Shown here: positions 44,620 to 54,524 of the stretch, piece after piece
Layout: each line of letters starts with the position of its first letter
How positions within the stretch are numbered: the stretch's first letter is position 1
From: Oceanihabitans sp. IOP_32
GTDB lineage: Bacteria > Bacteroidota > Bacteroidia > Flavobacteriales > Flavobacteriaceae
Direction of reading: 5' to 3'
Assembly (NCBI RefSeq): GCF_009498295.1
Contig: NZ_CP040813.1
Coordinates: forward strand, 3,411,699 to 3,475,698
Length of the DNA: 64,000 bases
Program-made: the position numbers and the translations under genes
The notes under the pieces: generated by a model
Database searches by the model: none
Seen by the model: the letters and a program-made list of their open reading frames with translations, nothing else
Told to the model about the DNA's origin: nothing

Positions 44620-45581
44620 TCTACAATAATAAATTCAATGTGTTGCTGATTAATTTTTACATGTTTTACCGTTGATGGAGATTTTGATATTTCTGGTAAT
44701 AAATAAGACTGATTACTCGCAATTTTACTAAAATCGCATACCACCTGAAAATCTTTTGCTTCAACAGTTTTAAAATTATTCAAACTCGTATAATAAGTAA
44801 CATCTACCGTTTTTGGAAAATACTTAATAGTTCGATTATTAGGAATATTGATTACGGTTACTGGAACTTTTACACGACCTTCTGTAAATTTCTCAACTTT
44901 TGCTGATAGGTTTACCGTTTGATTTAAAAATTTTAAGTTTGTATTATTCTCTGGTAATTTTAACTGTACAATTTTCTCAATATCAGTTTTCACATCGAGC
45001 ATTTTTAAAGGCTCGGTTTTAATATTTTTAATTTGCGACACTAAAATATTGGGACCAATGACTTCAATAGAATCTGGTGTTATTGTAAATGGTTCACTAA
45101 CATCATAACCTGAACTAAACTGAATATCTGCATTTAAAACTACAGGTATTTTTTTTACGGCATTAACATCAAATTTAAAGTCTAATGTATTAGGATAAAT
45201 ATCTAATACCTCCACATCTTCTCCAAACTGCTTCGCTATAAACGAAAAATTTTTAGAGGTATTCCAAACAAAAGACGAGTCATTCTTATCTATTTCCTTT
45301 TTAAAATCTATGGTGATTTTAGGTTTTTTTAGGTAAAAAGACAACCATTTAAACCCGTGTGTCTTTAATGTCATATTTAAAACCGTATTAGAATCGTTTA
45401 TAACAATAATTTCTTCAGGAATATTAATCTTGTCAATATTAAAAGCGACTGTGTTCGTGTGCTCTTTAGATAATTTACTGAAAATTAAAATGACAAACGA
45501 TAAAATTAAAAAAACAAAGAACACGTTTATTCTTTTACGTTTTAACTTGCCTTTTAACTGTGATTTTAGCTTTATGCTCAT
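44616..45581 (-). CDS. YbbR-like domain (CdaR-type) membrane protein
   Basis: 321 residues with one N-terminal membrane helix (about 18-40) and an extracytoplasmic part made of beta-rich YbbR-like repeats (for example VNAVKKIPVVLNADIQF, VEKFTEGRVKVPVTVINI). In Firmicutes the YbbR protein CdaR regulates the c-di-AMP cyclase CdaA. Here no cyclase is adjacent and the link to coaE is the Bacteroidota arrangement. Overlaps by four bases with both neighbours. Confidence 0.8.
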   Translation of the reverse strand: MSIKLKSQLKGKLKRKRINVFFVFLILSFVILIFSKLSKEHTNTVAFNIDKINIPEEIIVINDSNTVLNMTLKTHGFKWLSFYLKKPKITIDFKKEIDKNDSSFVWNTSKNFSFIAKQFGEDVEVLDIYPNTLDFKFDVNAVKKIPVVLNADIQFSSGYDVSEPFTITPDSIEVIGPNILVSQIKNIKTEPLKMLDVKTDIEKIVQLKLPENNTNLKFLNQTVNLSAKVEKFTEGRVKVPVTVINIPNNRTIKYFPKTVDVTYYTSLNNFKTVEAKDFQVVCDFSKIASNQSYLLPEISKSPSTVKHVKINQQHIEFIIVE

Positions 45582-46585
45582 GGTGATTTAAAAAATAATT
45601 GTGGAAAATGCGATTCTGGCGATTTATTTAAAACCCCAATGGCAAAGGTCGATTTAAAAAACCCATAACCATATCCGAAAAATTGAATTCCTAAAGCAAC
45701 AAGAGCTAGTAAAGAAATAACGATGCTTTTGGTGTTGAATAAGGCGCTAAAAAACACCATTATAAAATACAAAGCATAGGCAATTATCGCAAATTTAATA
45801 TTAAAAATAAGAAGTAACAGTGCACATATTAAGCCAAAACAAAATAAGGTTGGAAACCAATATGTTATTTTTTTTGTGGAAGGATGCCAATCATTTAAAA
45901 TGGGGCGTACCATTCCAAATTTATAGACTTGCTGATAAAATTTACGCCATGAAATCCTGCGTTTATGATACACAAAAGCTTCTGGTATAAGTTTGGTTGT
46001 AAATCCCAAATCCCACAATCGGATGGATAAATCTGGATCTTCCCCTGGGTGAATACGACCAAAACCCTTAGAAGCTAAAAAGGCTTCTTTAGAAATGCCC
46101 ATATTGAAACTTCTTGGCTGAAACTTGTTTATACTTTTTTTGCCCCCTCTAATACCTCCAGTGCTAATAAAAGACGTCATTACAAAATTAATAGCCTTTT
46201 GAAGATTTGTGAAAGATTCGTGAGCGGCATCTGGACCACCAAAACAATCGACGTAGTCTAATTTTAAACTTTGTTCTACGGCATTTAAATAATTTTCGGG
46301 CAAAATACAATCGGAGTCTAAAATAATAAAATAATTACCTTTGGCCTTTTGCATACCGTAATTTCGGGAATCTCCTGGCCCTGAATTCGATTTAAAATAA
46401 TAAGAAATATTAAGCTTGTTTTTAAAGCTATCAACCACTTTTTTAGAAGGTATTGTAGAACCATCTTCAACAATGACTATTTCGTAATCACTACTGGTAT
46501 TTAATTGAATAAAGCTTTGTAAAAGTTCTTCAATTTCGTCTGGACGATTATAAACCGGAATAATAAATGAAAATTCAAACTGCAT
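45578..46585 (-). CDS. Glycosyltransferase family 2
   Basis: 335 residues. The N-terminal GT-A domain (about 1-225) has FSFIIPVYNRPDEI, EDGSTIPS, the DxD-like DSDCILP and the GEDPDLSIRLWDLG acceptor block. Two C-terminal membrane helices (about 245-275 and 280-310) anchor it to the inner membrane. It probably transfers sugars to a lipid or glycan for the cell envelope. First gene of the GT2-ybbR-coaE operon. Confidence 0.9.
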   Translation of the reverse strand: MQFEFSFIIPVYNRPDEIEELLQSFIQLNTSSDYEIVIVEDGSTIPSKKVVDSFKNKLNISYYFKSNSGPGDSRNYGMQKAKGNYFIILDSDCILPENYLNAVEQSLKLDYVDCFGGPDAAHESFTNLQKAINFVMTSFISTGGIRGGKKSINKFQPRSFNMGISKEAFLASKGFGRIHPGEDPDLSIRLWDLGFTTKLIPEAFVYHKRRISWRKFYQQVYKFGMVRPILNDWHPSTKKITYWFPTLFCFGLICALLLLIFNIKFAIIAYALYFIMVFFSALFNTKSIVISLLALVALGIQFFGYGYGFFKSTFAIGVLNKSPESHFPQLFFKSP

Positions 46586-46818
46586 ACAACAAAGGTAACT
46601 AATAGTGCCATAATAATTAGTAATCTTGGTCTTGCTTTTGGACCATGACTATTTTTGTCGAGTAAACTAGAGCGAGACCGTACTGTTTAAAACGACGAAA
46701 ACTTTATTAATAAACCCAATAATACAACAGCTTTAAAGCAAGCACTATATTTTATTGTTTTTCGAAAAAATAGTGGTTATACAAGTCTTCTATCTTCGTG
46801 AAAAATAGTTTTAAGACA

Positions 46819-46844
46819 CAAAAAAGCCATTGTAAACAATGGCT
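46819..46844 (-). terminator. Terminator of fabI
   Basis: A 9-bp perfect stem AGCCATTGT / ACAATGGCT (46825-46833, 46836-46844) with a 2-nt loop, followed on the minus strand by TTTTTTG. It starts 21 bases past fabI. Confidence 0.85.
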
Positions 46845-46864
46845 GGAAAATGGATTAAAAGTGT

Positions 46865-47680
46865 TTATTTATTCTCAAAAGCCTCTACAACAGCATCACT
46901 AACTCCCATATTGCTAAAACCACCATCGTTGTAAAGATTTTGCAACGTTACCCGTTTGGTTAGATCGCTAAATAAGGTTATGGTATAGTTTGCACAGTCT
47001 AGTGCCGTGGCATTACCTAAAGGCGATATTTTATCGGCATAGTTTAAAAAGCCATCGAAACCTTTTACCCCGTTACCAGCGGTTGTTGGTGTTGGGGATT
47101 GAGAAATTGTATTAACCCTCACTTTTTTATCGCGACCAAAGAAGTAACCAAAACTACGAGCTACACTTTCTAAAAAGGCTTTATTGTCGGCCATATCGTT
47201 ATAATCTGGAAATACACGTTGAGCGGCCATATAACTTAAAGCCACAATACTACCCCACTCATTCATCGCATCGGCTTTATAAAGTGTTTGCATAACTTTA
47301 TGAAAGGACATAGCCGATACGTCTATTCCTTTCTGAGTCCACTCATAATTTTGGTCGGTGTAATGTTTACCCCTTCTAACGTTCATAGACATCCCAATAG
47401 AGTGTAAAACAAAATCGATTTTACCGCCAAGAATTTCCATAGATTGTTCTATTAACCATTGTAAATCTCTCTCTGATGTGGCGTCGGCAGGAATAATTTG
47501 AGCCCCTGTTTTTTTTGCAAGTTCGTCGATTTGCCCCATACGCATGGCTGCTGGCGCATTGGTTAACACAAATTGCCCACCTTCTTCGTGAACACGTTCT
47601 GCGGTTTTCCAAGCTATAGAGTTTGAATCTAAAGCCCCAAAAATAATTCCCTTTTTACCTCGTAATAAATTGTAAGCCAT
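46865..47680 (-). CDS. fabI: Enoyl-ACP reductase (NADH) FabI
   Basis: 271 residues, short-chain dehydrogenase fold. It catalyses the last reduction in each cycle of fatty acid elongation. The divergent FabI cofactor loop (LRGKKGIIFGALDSNSIAWKTAE) and the YxxMxxxK-type active site (DYNDMADNKAFLES) are present; FabI and not FabG is indicated by the SPTPTTAGNGVKGFDGFL-type substrate loop. It stands alone with a promoter region of about 110 bases after recN and a strong terminator. Confidence 0.95.
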   Translation of the reverse strand: MAYNLLRGKKGIIFGALDSNSIAWKTAERVHEEGGQFVLTNAPAAMRMGQIDELAKKTGAQIIPADATSERDLQWLIEQSMEILGGKIDFVLHSIGMSMNVRRGKHYTDQNYEWTQKGIDVSAMSFHKVMQTLYKADAMNEWGSIVALSYMAAQRVFPDYNDMADNKAFLESVARSFGYFFGRDKKVRVNTISQSPTPTTAGNGVKGFDGFLNYADKISPLGNATALDCANYTITLFSDLTKRVTLQNLYNDGGFSNMGVSDAVVEAFENK

Positions 47681-47791
47681 GTTTTATTGTAAGTTTTTTT
47701 TATATTTTTTTTGATATGAAAAGTATGGAGTACACAGCATAGGTTGACATGGATTTAATAATACCTATTAACTCCAGCCAATTTACTGACT

Positions 47792-49450
47792 CTAGTTGTT
47801 AGTTAATAGTTCTTTAGCGTGGGCAATTGCAGACGAAGACATCTCTAAACCGCCTAGCATTTGAGCAATTTCGACGATGCGCTCGTCGTGATTTAATTTC
47901 ACTAAATTGGTTTGAGTTACCTCGTTAACATCCTCTTTATACACTTTAAAATGCGCATCGCCTTTAGCGGCGATTTGTGGTAAATGGGTTATCGAAAACA
48001 CCTGCATCGTTTTGCTCATTTGCAACATAATATCACCCATTTTATTAGATATTTCACCAGAAACTCCGGTATCAATCTCATCGAACATTATAGTTGGTAG
48101 TTGCACATATTTTGATAAGACCGATTTAATGGCAAGCATTATTCGAGACAATTCGCCCCCTGAGGCTGCTTTTTTAAGCGCATTAAAACTTCCGCCTTTA
48201 TTGGCTGAAAATAAAAAAGTTAATTCATCTTGGCCATTTGAGAAGAATTGATCTACCAAAGCAACTTCAATTTTAAATTGTGCATTTGGCATGCCTAAAC
48301 TCTTTAAAATAAGCTCAAGCTGCTTCTTTAAAACCGGTATGGCTTTTGAACGATTCTCACTTATTTGTTTTGAAATGGATTTAAGTTGTGTTTTCTGAGT
48401 TTCAATTTCGGCCTGTTTCTTATTGATATCATCATCTAAGTGCTCGGTCGTGGTAACCTTATCCTCTAATTCGTTTTTTATTTTAATTAATTCCGAAACC
48501 TCCGTCGTCAAGTGCTTCTGCATGAGGTTATGAAGCGTTTTTAATTTGGAATCGACAACTTCTAAACGATTAGGATCGGCCTCTAGACCTTCTTGTAGGG
48601 CATCTATCTCACTAAAAACATCGTTTAAATCTATTAAACTACTATTTACTCTATTGAATAAATCTTCGTATTTAGTAGAAAAACCCGAAATATTTTGAAG
48701 ATTATTTTTTACGCTAGTTAAGGTTGTTAAAACTCCAATTTGTTCATCATCTAACAATTTGTAAGATTCTGAGAGTTTTTCTTGTATACCTTCAATATTG
48801 TTTAGGGTTTCGTATTCTTCTTCAAGCGCTTGTTGCTCGCCTTCGATTAAATTAGCTTCAATTAACTCGTTTAACAAAAAGGCATTATAGTCGTATTCTT
48901 TAATGGCCTCAGCTTGAAAAACCAACAACGATTTTAATTCTTTTTGTAATTTTTTATAGTCCTTTAACTCTTTAGTATACTGCTGTAACAAAGTATGATT
49001 ATCAGCCAAAGCATCAATCACCTGAAACTGAAAATCGTCGCTTGTTAATTGCAGTGTTTGGTGTTGAGAATGAATATCAATTAATCGCTCGCTAAGTGCT
49101 TGTAAACTACTTAACTTTACAGGAGAGTCGTTTATAAAAGCTCTAGATTTTCCAGAAGGTAAAATTTCACGACGAATGATGGTTTGCGTCTCATAATCTA
49201 AGTCTTCGGTCTCAAAAAGTGTTTTCAAATTATAATTTGACACATCGAAAACGGCTTCAATAATACATTTTTGAGTCGTGTCCTTCAAACTACTTAAATC
49301 TGCGCGTTTACCCAGAATTAAAGATAAACCACCTAATAAAATAGATTTACCGGCTCCGGTTTCTCCTGTAATTATAGATAATCCGTTGTTAAAATTAACT
49401 TGAAGATTATCAATTAAAGCGTAATTTTTTATTGATAGTGAGCTTAACAA
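47792..49450 (-). CDS. recN: DNA repair protein RecN
   Basis: 552 residues, SMC-like ATPase of double-strand break repair. The N-terminal Walker A is GETGAGKSIL (about 29-38), long coiled coils lie at about 150-365, and the C-terminal Walker B is TIMFDEIDTGVSG with the signature KKAASGGELSRIMLA. Full length, no frame problem. A palindrome-ended repeat (copy C) separates it from porD. Confidence 0.95.
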   Translation of the reverse strand: MLSSLSIKNYALIDNLQVNFNNGLSIITGETGAGKSILLGGLSLILGKRADLSSLKDTTQKCIIEAVFDVSNYNLKTLFETEDLDYETQTIIRREILPSGKSRAFINDSPVKLSSLQALSERLIDIHSQHQTLQLTSDDFQFQVIDALADNHTLLQQYTKELKDYKKLQKELKSLLVFQAEAIKEYDYNAFLLNELIEANLIEGEQQALEEEYETLNNIEGIQEKLSESYKLLDDEQIGVLTTLTSVKNNLQNISGFSTKYEDLFNRVNSSLIDLNDVFSEIDALQEGLEADPNRLEVVDSKLKTLHNLMQKHLTTEVSELIKIKNELEDKVTTTEHLDDDINKKQAEIETQKTQLKSISKQISENRSKAIPVLKKQLELILKSLGMPNAQFKIEVALVDQFFSNGQDELTFLFSANKGGSFNALKKAASGGELSRIMLAIKSVLSKYVQLPTIMFDEIDTGVSGEISNKMGDIMLQMSKTMQVFSITHLPQIAAKGDAHFKVYKEDVNEVTQTNLVKLNHDERIVEIAQMLGGLEMSSSAIAHAKELLTNN

Positions 49451-49506
49451 TTGCGTTTAATTTTTTAAAGATTTGAAAATTAAAGATCGTAATTTTTTTT
49501 ATTTTA

Positions 49507-49666
49507 ATACCAATTTAACTTGTAAAGTCGTGTAAATAAATTGAATTATTTTTTGATTAATTGAAATGAAAAATAAATAGCATAGCATCGTTACGGTAAT
49601 TATTTTTGATGAAAAGTAAGCAAAAAAGAAACTATTTATTACGATTTTATATGGTTAAATTGGTAT
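49507..49666. repeat. Palindrome-ended repeat, copy C (ATACCAATTTA family)
   Basis: 160 bp bounded by ATACCAATTTAA and TTAAATTGGTAT. It shares the GAATTATTTTTTG block with copies A and B and is more diverged in the middle. It lies immediately downstream of porD and upstream of recN, both leftward genes. Confidence 0.75.
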
Positions 49667-49674
49667 AACTCCAG

Positions 49675-50562
49675 TTAAAATTTAATATTTCGCCATTTAT
49701 TAGAATGTGTAGGCGCAATTTTTTGCAGTGCTTCTTTCAATTTTGCAATATTAACACTAGGGCCTTCAGAAAATATTTGCTCTATTTCACCCGCCTTAGC
49801 ATCAAAAAAAGTTCGCAAAACGAAGGAATTTGGTCTTCGTCTATTCATAGCCTGAAATTCTAATAAAGCCGCTGCGATTTCTTCTTTCCCTGCTTTTACA
49901 TCTTCACTCATTTTATCAAGGCCATTTATATGATAAGCATACATGACTTCCCTGTACTCTTTAAAAGTTGGAGATAAGATATTATCAATTAATGCAAATC
50001 TACTCTGTAAACCATCTGCAGCTTTCCAGCCTTTAAAGTTATCCTGTTGCGAATAATTCGTGATAATTTGTGCTTGAGTGTAGTATGGGGCACCTCCATT
50101 TTCAGCAAACGAATCGGCGTCTATGGCTAAAATCATATAAATATGAAATGCCAAAACCGAAACTAAATTAGACTCAAATTGATTGGGATTAAATGTTAAA
50201 TCCTGAAACTCTAAATACCTAAAAGTAACATCTTTATCGTTAAAACTATATAGTGGTGTGCTGTAAGAAGAGCCAAAAACCGGTCGTGAAGATTGTACTT
50301 GAAGTGTACCTTGAAAAGTTTCACCACTAAATTCGGTTAAACTAATAACCATGTTGCAATTAATACGTTCCTGACTCTTGTGTTTTTTCGTGGTCCATGT
50401 GGTATTATTAACAAACTCGTTTAATTGTTTCTCAAGGGTTTTAAAAACCTGCAAGTTCTCGTTTCCGGTTTGCAAAGCATTAACGACAATATTGCAATTT
50501 AATTCTTGAGAAAACCCTATAAAACCAAAACATACTGATAAGAATAAAATAATATTACGCAT
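49675..50562 (-). CDS. porD: Type IX secretion accessory protein PorD (DUF4835)
   Basis: 295 residues with a signal peptide (cleavage near GFSQ) and the conserved start of the mature protein, ELNCNIVVNALQ. Two conserved cysteines (LNCN, INCN) and the C-terminal KIAPTHSNKWRNIKF fit DUF4835/PorD, which supports gliding and type IX secretion in Bacteroidota. It overlaps coaBC by 8 bases. In this phylum the PorD gene is regularly found in this coaBC-rpoZ-bamD neighbourhood. Confidence 0.9.
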   Translation of the reverse strand: MRNIILFLSVCFGFIGFSQELNCNIVVNALQTGNENLQVFKTLEKQLNEFVNNTTWTTKKHKSQERINCNMVISLTEFSGETFQGTLQVQSSRPVFGSSYSTPLYSFNDKDVTFRYLEFQDLTFNPNQFESNLVSVLAFHIYMILAIDADSFAENGGAPYYTQAQIITNYSQQDNFKGWKAADGLQSRFALIDNILSPTFKEYREVMYAYHINGLDKMSEDVKAGKEEIAAALLEFQAMNRRRPNSFVLRTFFDAKAGEIEQIFSEGPSVNIAKLKEALQKIAPTHSNKWRNIKF

Positions 50563-51766
50563 CGATTTGTCTTATAATTTCGGTTAATAAATCTTGAGCA
50601 ACTTCGGTTTTAGATTTCAATTGGTACTCGGTAATCGTTTCAAACTCATCAATAAAAGTAACCTTATTGGTGTCCGTTTTAAAGCCAGCACCTTGGTCGT
50701 TCAAGGAGTTCAAAACAATTAAATTTAAATGCTTGCGCTTTAATTTTAGAATGGCATTTTCTACCTCATTATCGGTTTCTAAAGCAAAGCCAACTAAAAA
50801 TTGATGTTTTTTTACTTCTCCTAAAGATAATAATATATCCTTAGTTTTTACCAAGTCGATACTAAAAGTAGTCTGGGTCTTTTTTATTTTTTTTGATGCG
50901 GCAGTTTTTGGCTTGTAATCTGCAACCGCTGCCGAGAGTATAGCGATATCGACATCTTGAAAATACTTATGAGCTTCACGATACATCTCTTCAGCACTAA
51001 TAATAGGCACAACGCGAATTAAAGTGTGTTGTACTTTTTGTTGGGTTGGGCCAGTAATTAAAATGACTTCTGCGCCCAAACTTGCTGCAGTTTTAGCGAT
51101 TTCAAAACCCATTTTCCCACTAGAATGATTACCAATAAAACGAACTGGGTCTATCGCCTCGTAAGTTGGCCCCGCTGTTATTAAGACTTTTTTTCCGCGT
51201 AAGGGTAATTTTCCTAAAACATCATTTTCGATAAAGGTGACCATATCTTCTGGCTCTGCCATACGCCCCTCTCCTACCAAACCACTGGCCAATTCGCCGC
51301 TTGTTGCTGGAATCATAATGTTCCCAAAAGCTGCCAATTTTTCGAAAGATTTTAATGTGCTTGGGTGTTTGTACATATCCAAGTCCATTGCTGGTGCAAA
51401 ATACACCGGACATTTAGCCGATAAATAAGTTGCTAAGAGCAGATTATCGCAGGTACCATTCGCCATTTTAGACAAGGTATTAGCGGTTGCAGGGGCAATT
51501 AGAAATACATCTGCCCATAACCCAAGATCGACATGATTATTCCAAACCGCATTTTCATCTTCTTCATTTATAAAGGAAGAATGGACTGGGTTTTTAGATA
51601 GTGTTGATAAGGTTAGTGGAGTAACAAATTCTTTTGAAGACGGCGTCATGATAACTTTTACGTTCGCGCCAGATTTTATAAACAAACGTACTAAAGCCGC
51701 CGTTTTATAAGCGGCAATACCACCACTAACACCTAATAGTATGTTCTTGCCGCTTAGAATACTCAT
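50555..51766 (-). CDS. coaBC: Bifunctional phosphopantothenoylcysteine decarboxylase/phosphopantothenate-cysteine ligase
   Basis: 403 residues, two steps of CoA synthesis. The N-terminal flavin decarboxylase (CoaC, about 1-180) has the start LSGKNILLGVSGGIAAYKT, the catalytic His in HVDLGLWAD and the ANGTCDNLL segment. The C-terminal ligase (CoaB, about 185-400) has LITAGPTYEAIDPVRFIGNHSSGKMG and KTKDILLSLG. Full length. Together with coaE at 44032 it supplies most of the CoA branch seen in this window. Confidence 0.96.
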   Translation of the reverse strand: MSILSGKNILLGVSGGIAAYKTAALVRLFIKSGANVKVIMTPSSKEFVTPLTLSTLSKNPVHSSFINEEDENAVWNNHVDLGLWADVFLIAPATANTLSKMANGTCDNLLLATYLSAKCPVYFAPAMDLDMYKHPSTLKSFEKLAAFGNIMIPATSGELASGLVGEGRMAEPEDMVTFIENDVLGKLPLRGKKVLITAGPTYEAIDPVRFIGNHSSGKMGFEIAKTAASLGAEVILITGPTQQKVQHTLIRVVPIISAEEMYREAHKYFQDVDIAILSAAVADYKPKTAASKKIKKTQTTFSIDLVKTKDILLSLGEVKKHQFLVGFALETDNEVENAILKLKRKHLNLIVLNSLNDQGAGFKTDTNKVTFIDEFETITEYQLKSKTEVAQDLLTEIIRQIDA

Positions 51767-51784
51767 AATACTAAATGTTCAATA

Positions 51785-52120
51785 TTATGAATTAGAATCT
51801 TCTTTAGTATTTCTATAGTAGATTTTGTCTGTTAACCATTCATTAACCGCTAAAGCATGCGGTTTTGGAAGACGCTCGTAAAATTTAGAAACCTCGATTT
51901 GTTCTTTGTTTTCAAAAACCTCTTCAAGACTATCGTTGTAGGTTGCAAATTCATCCAACTTGTCGATAAGTTCTTTTTTAATTTCCGAATTAATTTGTTC
52001 AGCACGCCTTGCTATAATCGATATCGATTCGTAAATGTTACCTGTTGGTTCATCGATTTGATTTCGATCGTAAGTGATTGTATTAACGGGAGCGTTGGTT
52101 TTCTTTAAGTCCATTGACAT
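51785..52120 (-). CDS. rpoZ: RNA polymerase omega subunit (Bacteroidota type)
   Basis: 111 residues. The conserved omega helix is recognisable in GNIYESISIIARRAEQINSEIKKEL. It assists folding of the beta' subunit. The rest, including KFYERLPKPHALAVNEWLTDKIYYR, is typical of the Bacteroidota form. It lies 6 bases from bamD and 18 from coaBC, so all three are one operon. Confidence 0.88.
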   Translation of the reverse strand: MSMDLKKTNAPVNTITYDRNQIDEPTGNIYESISIIARRAEQINSEIKKELIDKLDEFATYNDSLEEVFENKEQIEVSKFYERLPKPHALAVNEWLTDKIYYRNTKEDSNS

Positions 52121-52126
52121 GATTAT

Positions 52127-52960
52127 TTAACTTTTAGTGCTATATTTTTGTAATGATTCATCAATCTCCGAAGCCATGACATTTATGGTTTCCATATGCT
52201 TGGAGTTTTTGTATCGTTTTTTAAACGATTCGTAATATTCTTTTGCTGTTTGAAGTCTTTCTTGTTTTTTATATTCTACACTATTAATGGCTAATTTGTA
52301 GGCCGAGTCGAACCTGTAAAACAAGGCGTCTTCACGCAAAGAAGACCCAGGGAAATCTAATATAAAATTATCGAAAGATTTAATTGCTGCGTTGAGCTCT
52401 GTAGAGGTAAACGCAATTTTATTGTATTGCTTGGCGATTTCAAAGGCCTTGGTTTCTAATTTTAAATCTAACTCTTTAACCAGCACATTCGCTTCTTCAC
52501 TAAACTCAGACTCTGGATAAGCATTAATAAAAGCTTGTAATTTCTCTAGAGCATTAACCGTTTCGGTCTGGTCTTTTGAGTATACTGGAGAAAGCATATA
52601 ATAACTTTTGGCACTTAAAAAAGAGGCCTCTTCAGCTTTCTCACTATTTGGATAGCTCGTCGCAAAACGCTCGAATTGGTACGCAGCTAAATAGTAATCT
52701 TTGGTTTTATAAAACGTATTTGAGTACAAATACATTAACTTTTCAGCTTGAGGCTTACCTCTATAACTCGGTACGATTTGAGCAAAAAGTTTGTTTGCTT
52801 TTTCGTATTTTCCGTCGTTGTAAAGCGCTTCACCCATTTTGAATTTCGGGGCAATATCTTCGTTTTTTAAAACTTTTTGATATTCGCTGCAACTGCTGAA
52901 AATTGATAACGTTATAATAATGTAAAAAAACTTCTTCATATATTTTAAAACAGGATGCAA
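52127..52960 (-). CDS. bamD: Outer-membrane protein assembly factor BamD
   Basis: 277 residues. The signal sequence ends in a lipobox (IFSSC, lipidated Cys24 when counting from the first Met), so it is an outer-membrane lipoprotein. The TPR-like repeats of the BamD/YfiO family follow (GEALYNDGKYEKANKLFAQ, YYLAAYQFERFATSYPNS, LQAFINAYPESEFSEEA). It works with BamA to insert beta barrels. The TTG/ATG choice is uncertain: an internal ATG at MKKFF, seven residues in, gives a more usual signal peptide. Confidence 0.92.
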   Translation of the reverse strand: MHPVLKYMKKFFYIIITLSIFSSCSEYQKVLKNEDIAPKFKMGEALYNDGKYEKANKLFAQIVPSYRGKPQAEKLMYLYSNTFYKTKDYYLAAYQFERFATSYPNSEKAEEASFLSAKSYYMLSPVYSKDQTETVNALEKLQAFINAYPESEFSEEANVLVKELDLKLETKAFEIAKQYNKIAFTSTELNAAIKSFDNFILDFPGSSLREDALFYRFDSAYKLAINSVEYKKQERLQTAKEYYESFKKRYKNSKHMETINVMASEIDESLQKYSTKS

Positions 52961-53054
52961 AATTAGGTTATTAATATGGAATTTAAAAATATAATTTCAC
53001 TGCTAAAATAAACGTTCAATAAGAGCAACTGTAAGGTTTAAGTAATTATTAACA

Positions 53055-53942
53055 TTAATTAATACTTTTTACAAAACTAGCGATTTTTTCTTTTAAAGGT
53101 TTAGAGGCTGAAACTAATGGTAATCTCACGGTGTCTTGACATAAATTTAAAGCGTCGAAAACGGCTTTTATTCCCGCTGGATTATTCTCTTCAAAAATAT
53201 AACTTACGACATCCATCAACTTAAAATGAATTTTATAAGCCGCTTTAGCATCGCCTTGTAAACCGAGGCGAATCATGTCTGAAAAATCTTTAGGAAACGC
53301 TTGACCAATAACCGAAATAACACCCGCTCCACCAGCTAAAACAACACCCAATGCTAAATCGTCGTCGCCCGATATAATATGAAAATCTTTTGGTTTGTTT
53401 TTTAAAAGCTGTAAGTATTGGGCAACATTGTTGCCTGCTTCTTTCACGGCCACTATATTCTTAAAATCACGAGCTAAACGCAATGTCGTTTCCGGGGCCA
53501 TGTTTTTAGATGTGCGCCCAGGTACGTTATATAAAATGATGTCTACAGGACACACTTCTGCTATGGCTTTAAAATGCTGATAGAGGCCTTCTTGGGTTGG
53601 TTTGCTATAATAAGGAGCTACTGATAAAATAGCGTCGATATCGCTTAAATCGGTAGCGTTTATCTCCTCAATAATAGCAGCCGTATGGTTACCACCAATA
53701 CCCAAAACCAAAGGTAATCGCCCTTTATTGGCTTGAGATATCGTTTTAACAATAGCACGTTTTTCTTCTTTAGTTATGGTTACACTTTCGCCAGTAGTCC
53801 CAGAGATTACTAAATAATCGATTCCATTATCAATGTTAAAATTAACAATATTTGTCAATGCCTCCTGATCTATACTCAAATCAGTTTTAAATGGGGTCAC
53901 TAACGCAACTCCTGTGCCGATAAACTTATTATTCATTTTCAA
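53055..53942 (-). CDS. dapA: 4-hydroxy-tetrahydrodipicolinate synthase
   Basis: 295 residues, TIM barrel; condenses pyruvate with aspartate semialdehyde in lysine/diaminopimelate synthesis. The Schiff-base lysine is Lys167 (VAVKEAG), Tyr138 is in LYNVPGRT, and GTTGES (48-53) is the substrate loop. Start MKMNNKF or the ATG two codons later. It overlaps the DUF6913 gene by 14 bases. Confidence 0.96.
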   Translation of the reverse strand: MKMNNKFIGTGVALVTPFKTDLSIDQEALTNIVNFNIDNGIDYLVISGTTGESVTITKEEKRAIVKTISQANKGRLPLVLGIGGNHTAAIIEEINATDLSDIDAILSVAPYYSKPTQEGLYQHFKAIAEVCPVDIILYNVPGRTSKNMAPETTLRLARDFKNIVAVKEAGNNVAQYLQLLKNKPKDFHIISGDDDLALGVVLAGGAGVISVIGQAFPKDFSDMIRLGLQGDAKAAYKIHFKLMDVVSYIFEENNPAGIKAVFDALNLCQDTVRLPLVSASKPLKEKIASFVKSIN

Positions 53943-54459
53943 TTTTATTTAATGTAGTTAGATATTTGTGCAACTCCGACTTAAATACTTCAAAGGCCTT
54001 TAAATCTGTTTTTATTATGAGATCGTTTAGTCGGGAATCGGTTTGAATTACCCCAATTTTAAAATCTGCTTGACATTTTGCTGTGAGCAATTTAAGCTCT
54101 AAAACTTCTGTAGTGTAATAACTAATTAGCGCATCAAACTTTCTATTCAAAAACAACTGCAACTCCTTATTTTTTATGCTGCCATTCCAACCAAAATCGT
54201 TTGGTGTATAACAGGATTCCCAGTTATTATTAAGATCAAGATCTTCTTTAGCTGAAAATCCAATAATTTTAAATCTGTTGGGACGCACATTTAAGTTATG
54301 AGCTAAATCTCTAAACGCTTCAAAATCATTAAATTCATCAATATTTAAGATAACACCCAAACTTTTAATTTTTCCGTTTTCAGGACTAATATGGCGCTTA
54401 GACAACAATTTGTTTAGATACTTTTTATTAGATTTTTCTTTAAAACCTTTTAAAATCAT
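53929..54459 (-). CDS. DUF6913 family protein
   Basis: 176 residues, cytoplasmic, no membrane segment. The conserved features I recall for DUF6913 are the start [33 protein letters not shown] and the block [29 protein letters not shown]. It is regularly placed next to dapA in Flavobacteriaceae. Its function is unknown. First gene of the leftward dapA operon, divergent from the 5'-nucleotidase genes. Confidence 0.85.
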   Translation of the reverse strand: MILKGFKEKSNKKYLNKLLSKRHISPENGKIKSLGVILNIDEFNDFEAFRDLAHNLNVRPNRFKIIGFSAKEDLDLNNNWESCYTPNDFGWNGSIKNKELQLFLNRKFDALISYYTTEVLELKLLTAKCQADFKIGVIQTDSRLNDLIIKTDLKAFEVFKSELHKYLTTLNKIENE

Positions 54460-54524
54460 TTATCTTTATGCTTTAAATTTGAAGCAAAGGTAGCAAAAGT
54501 AGGTTCAAAAATTCCGTTTAGTTT

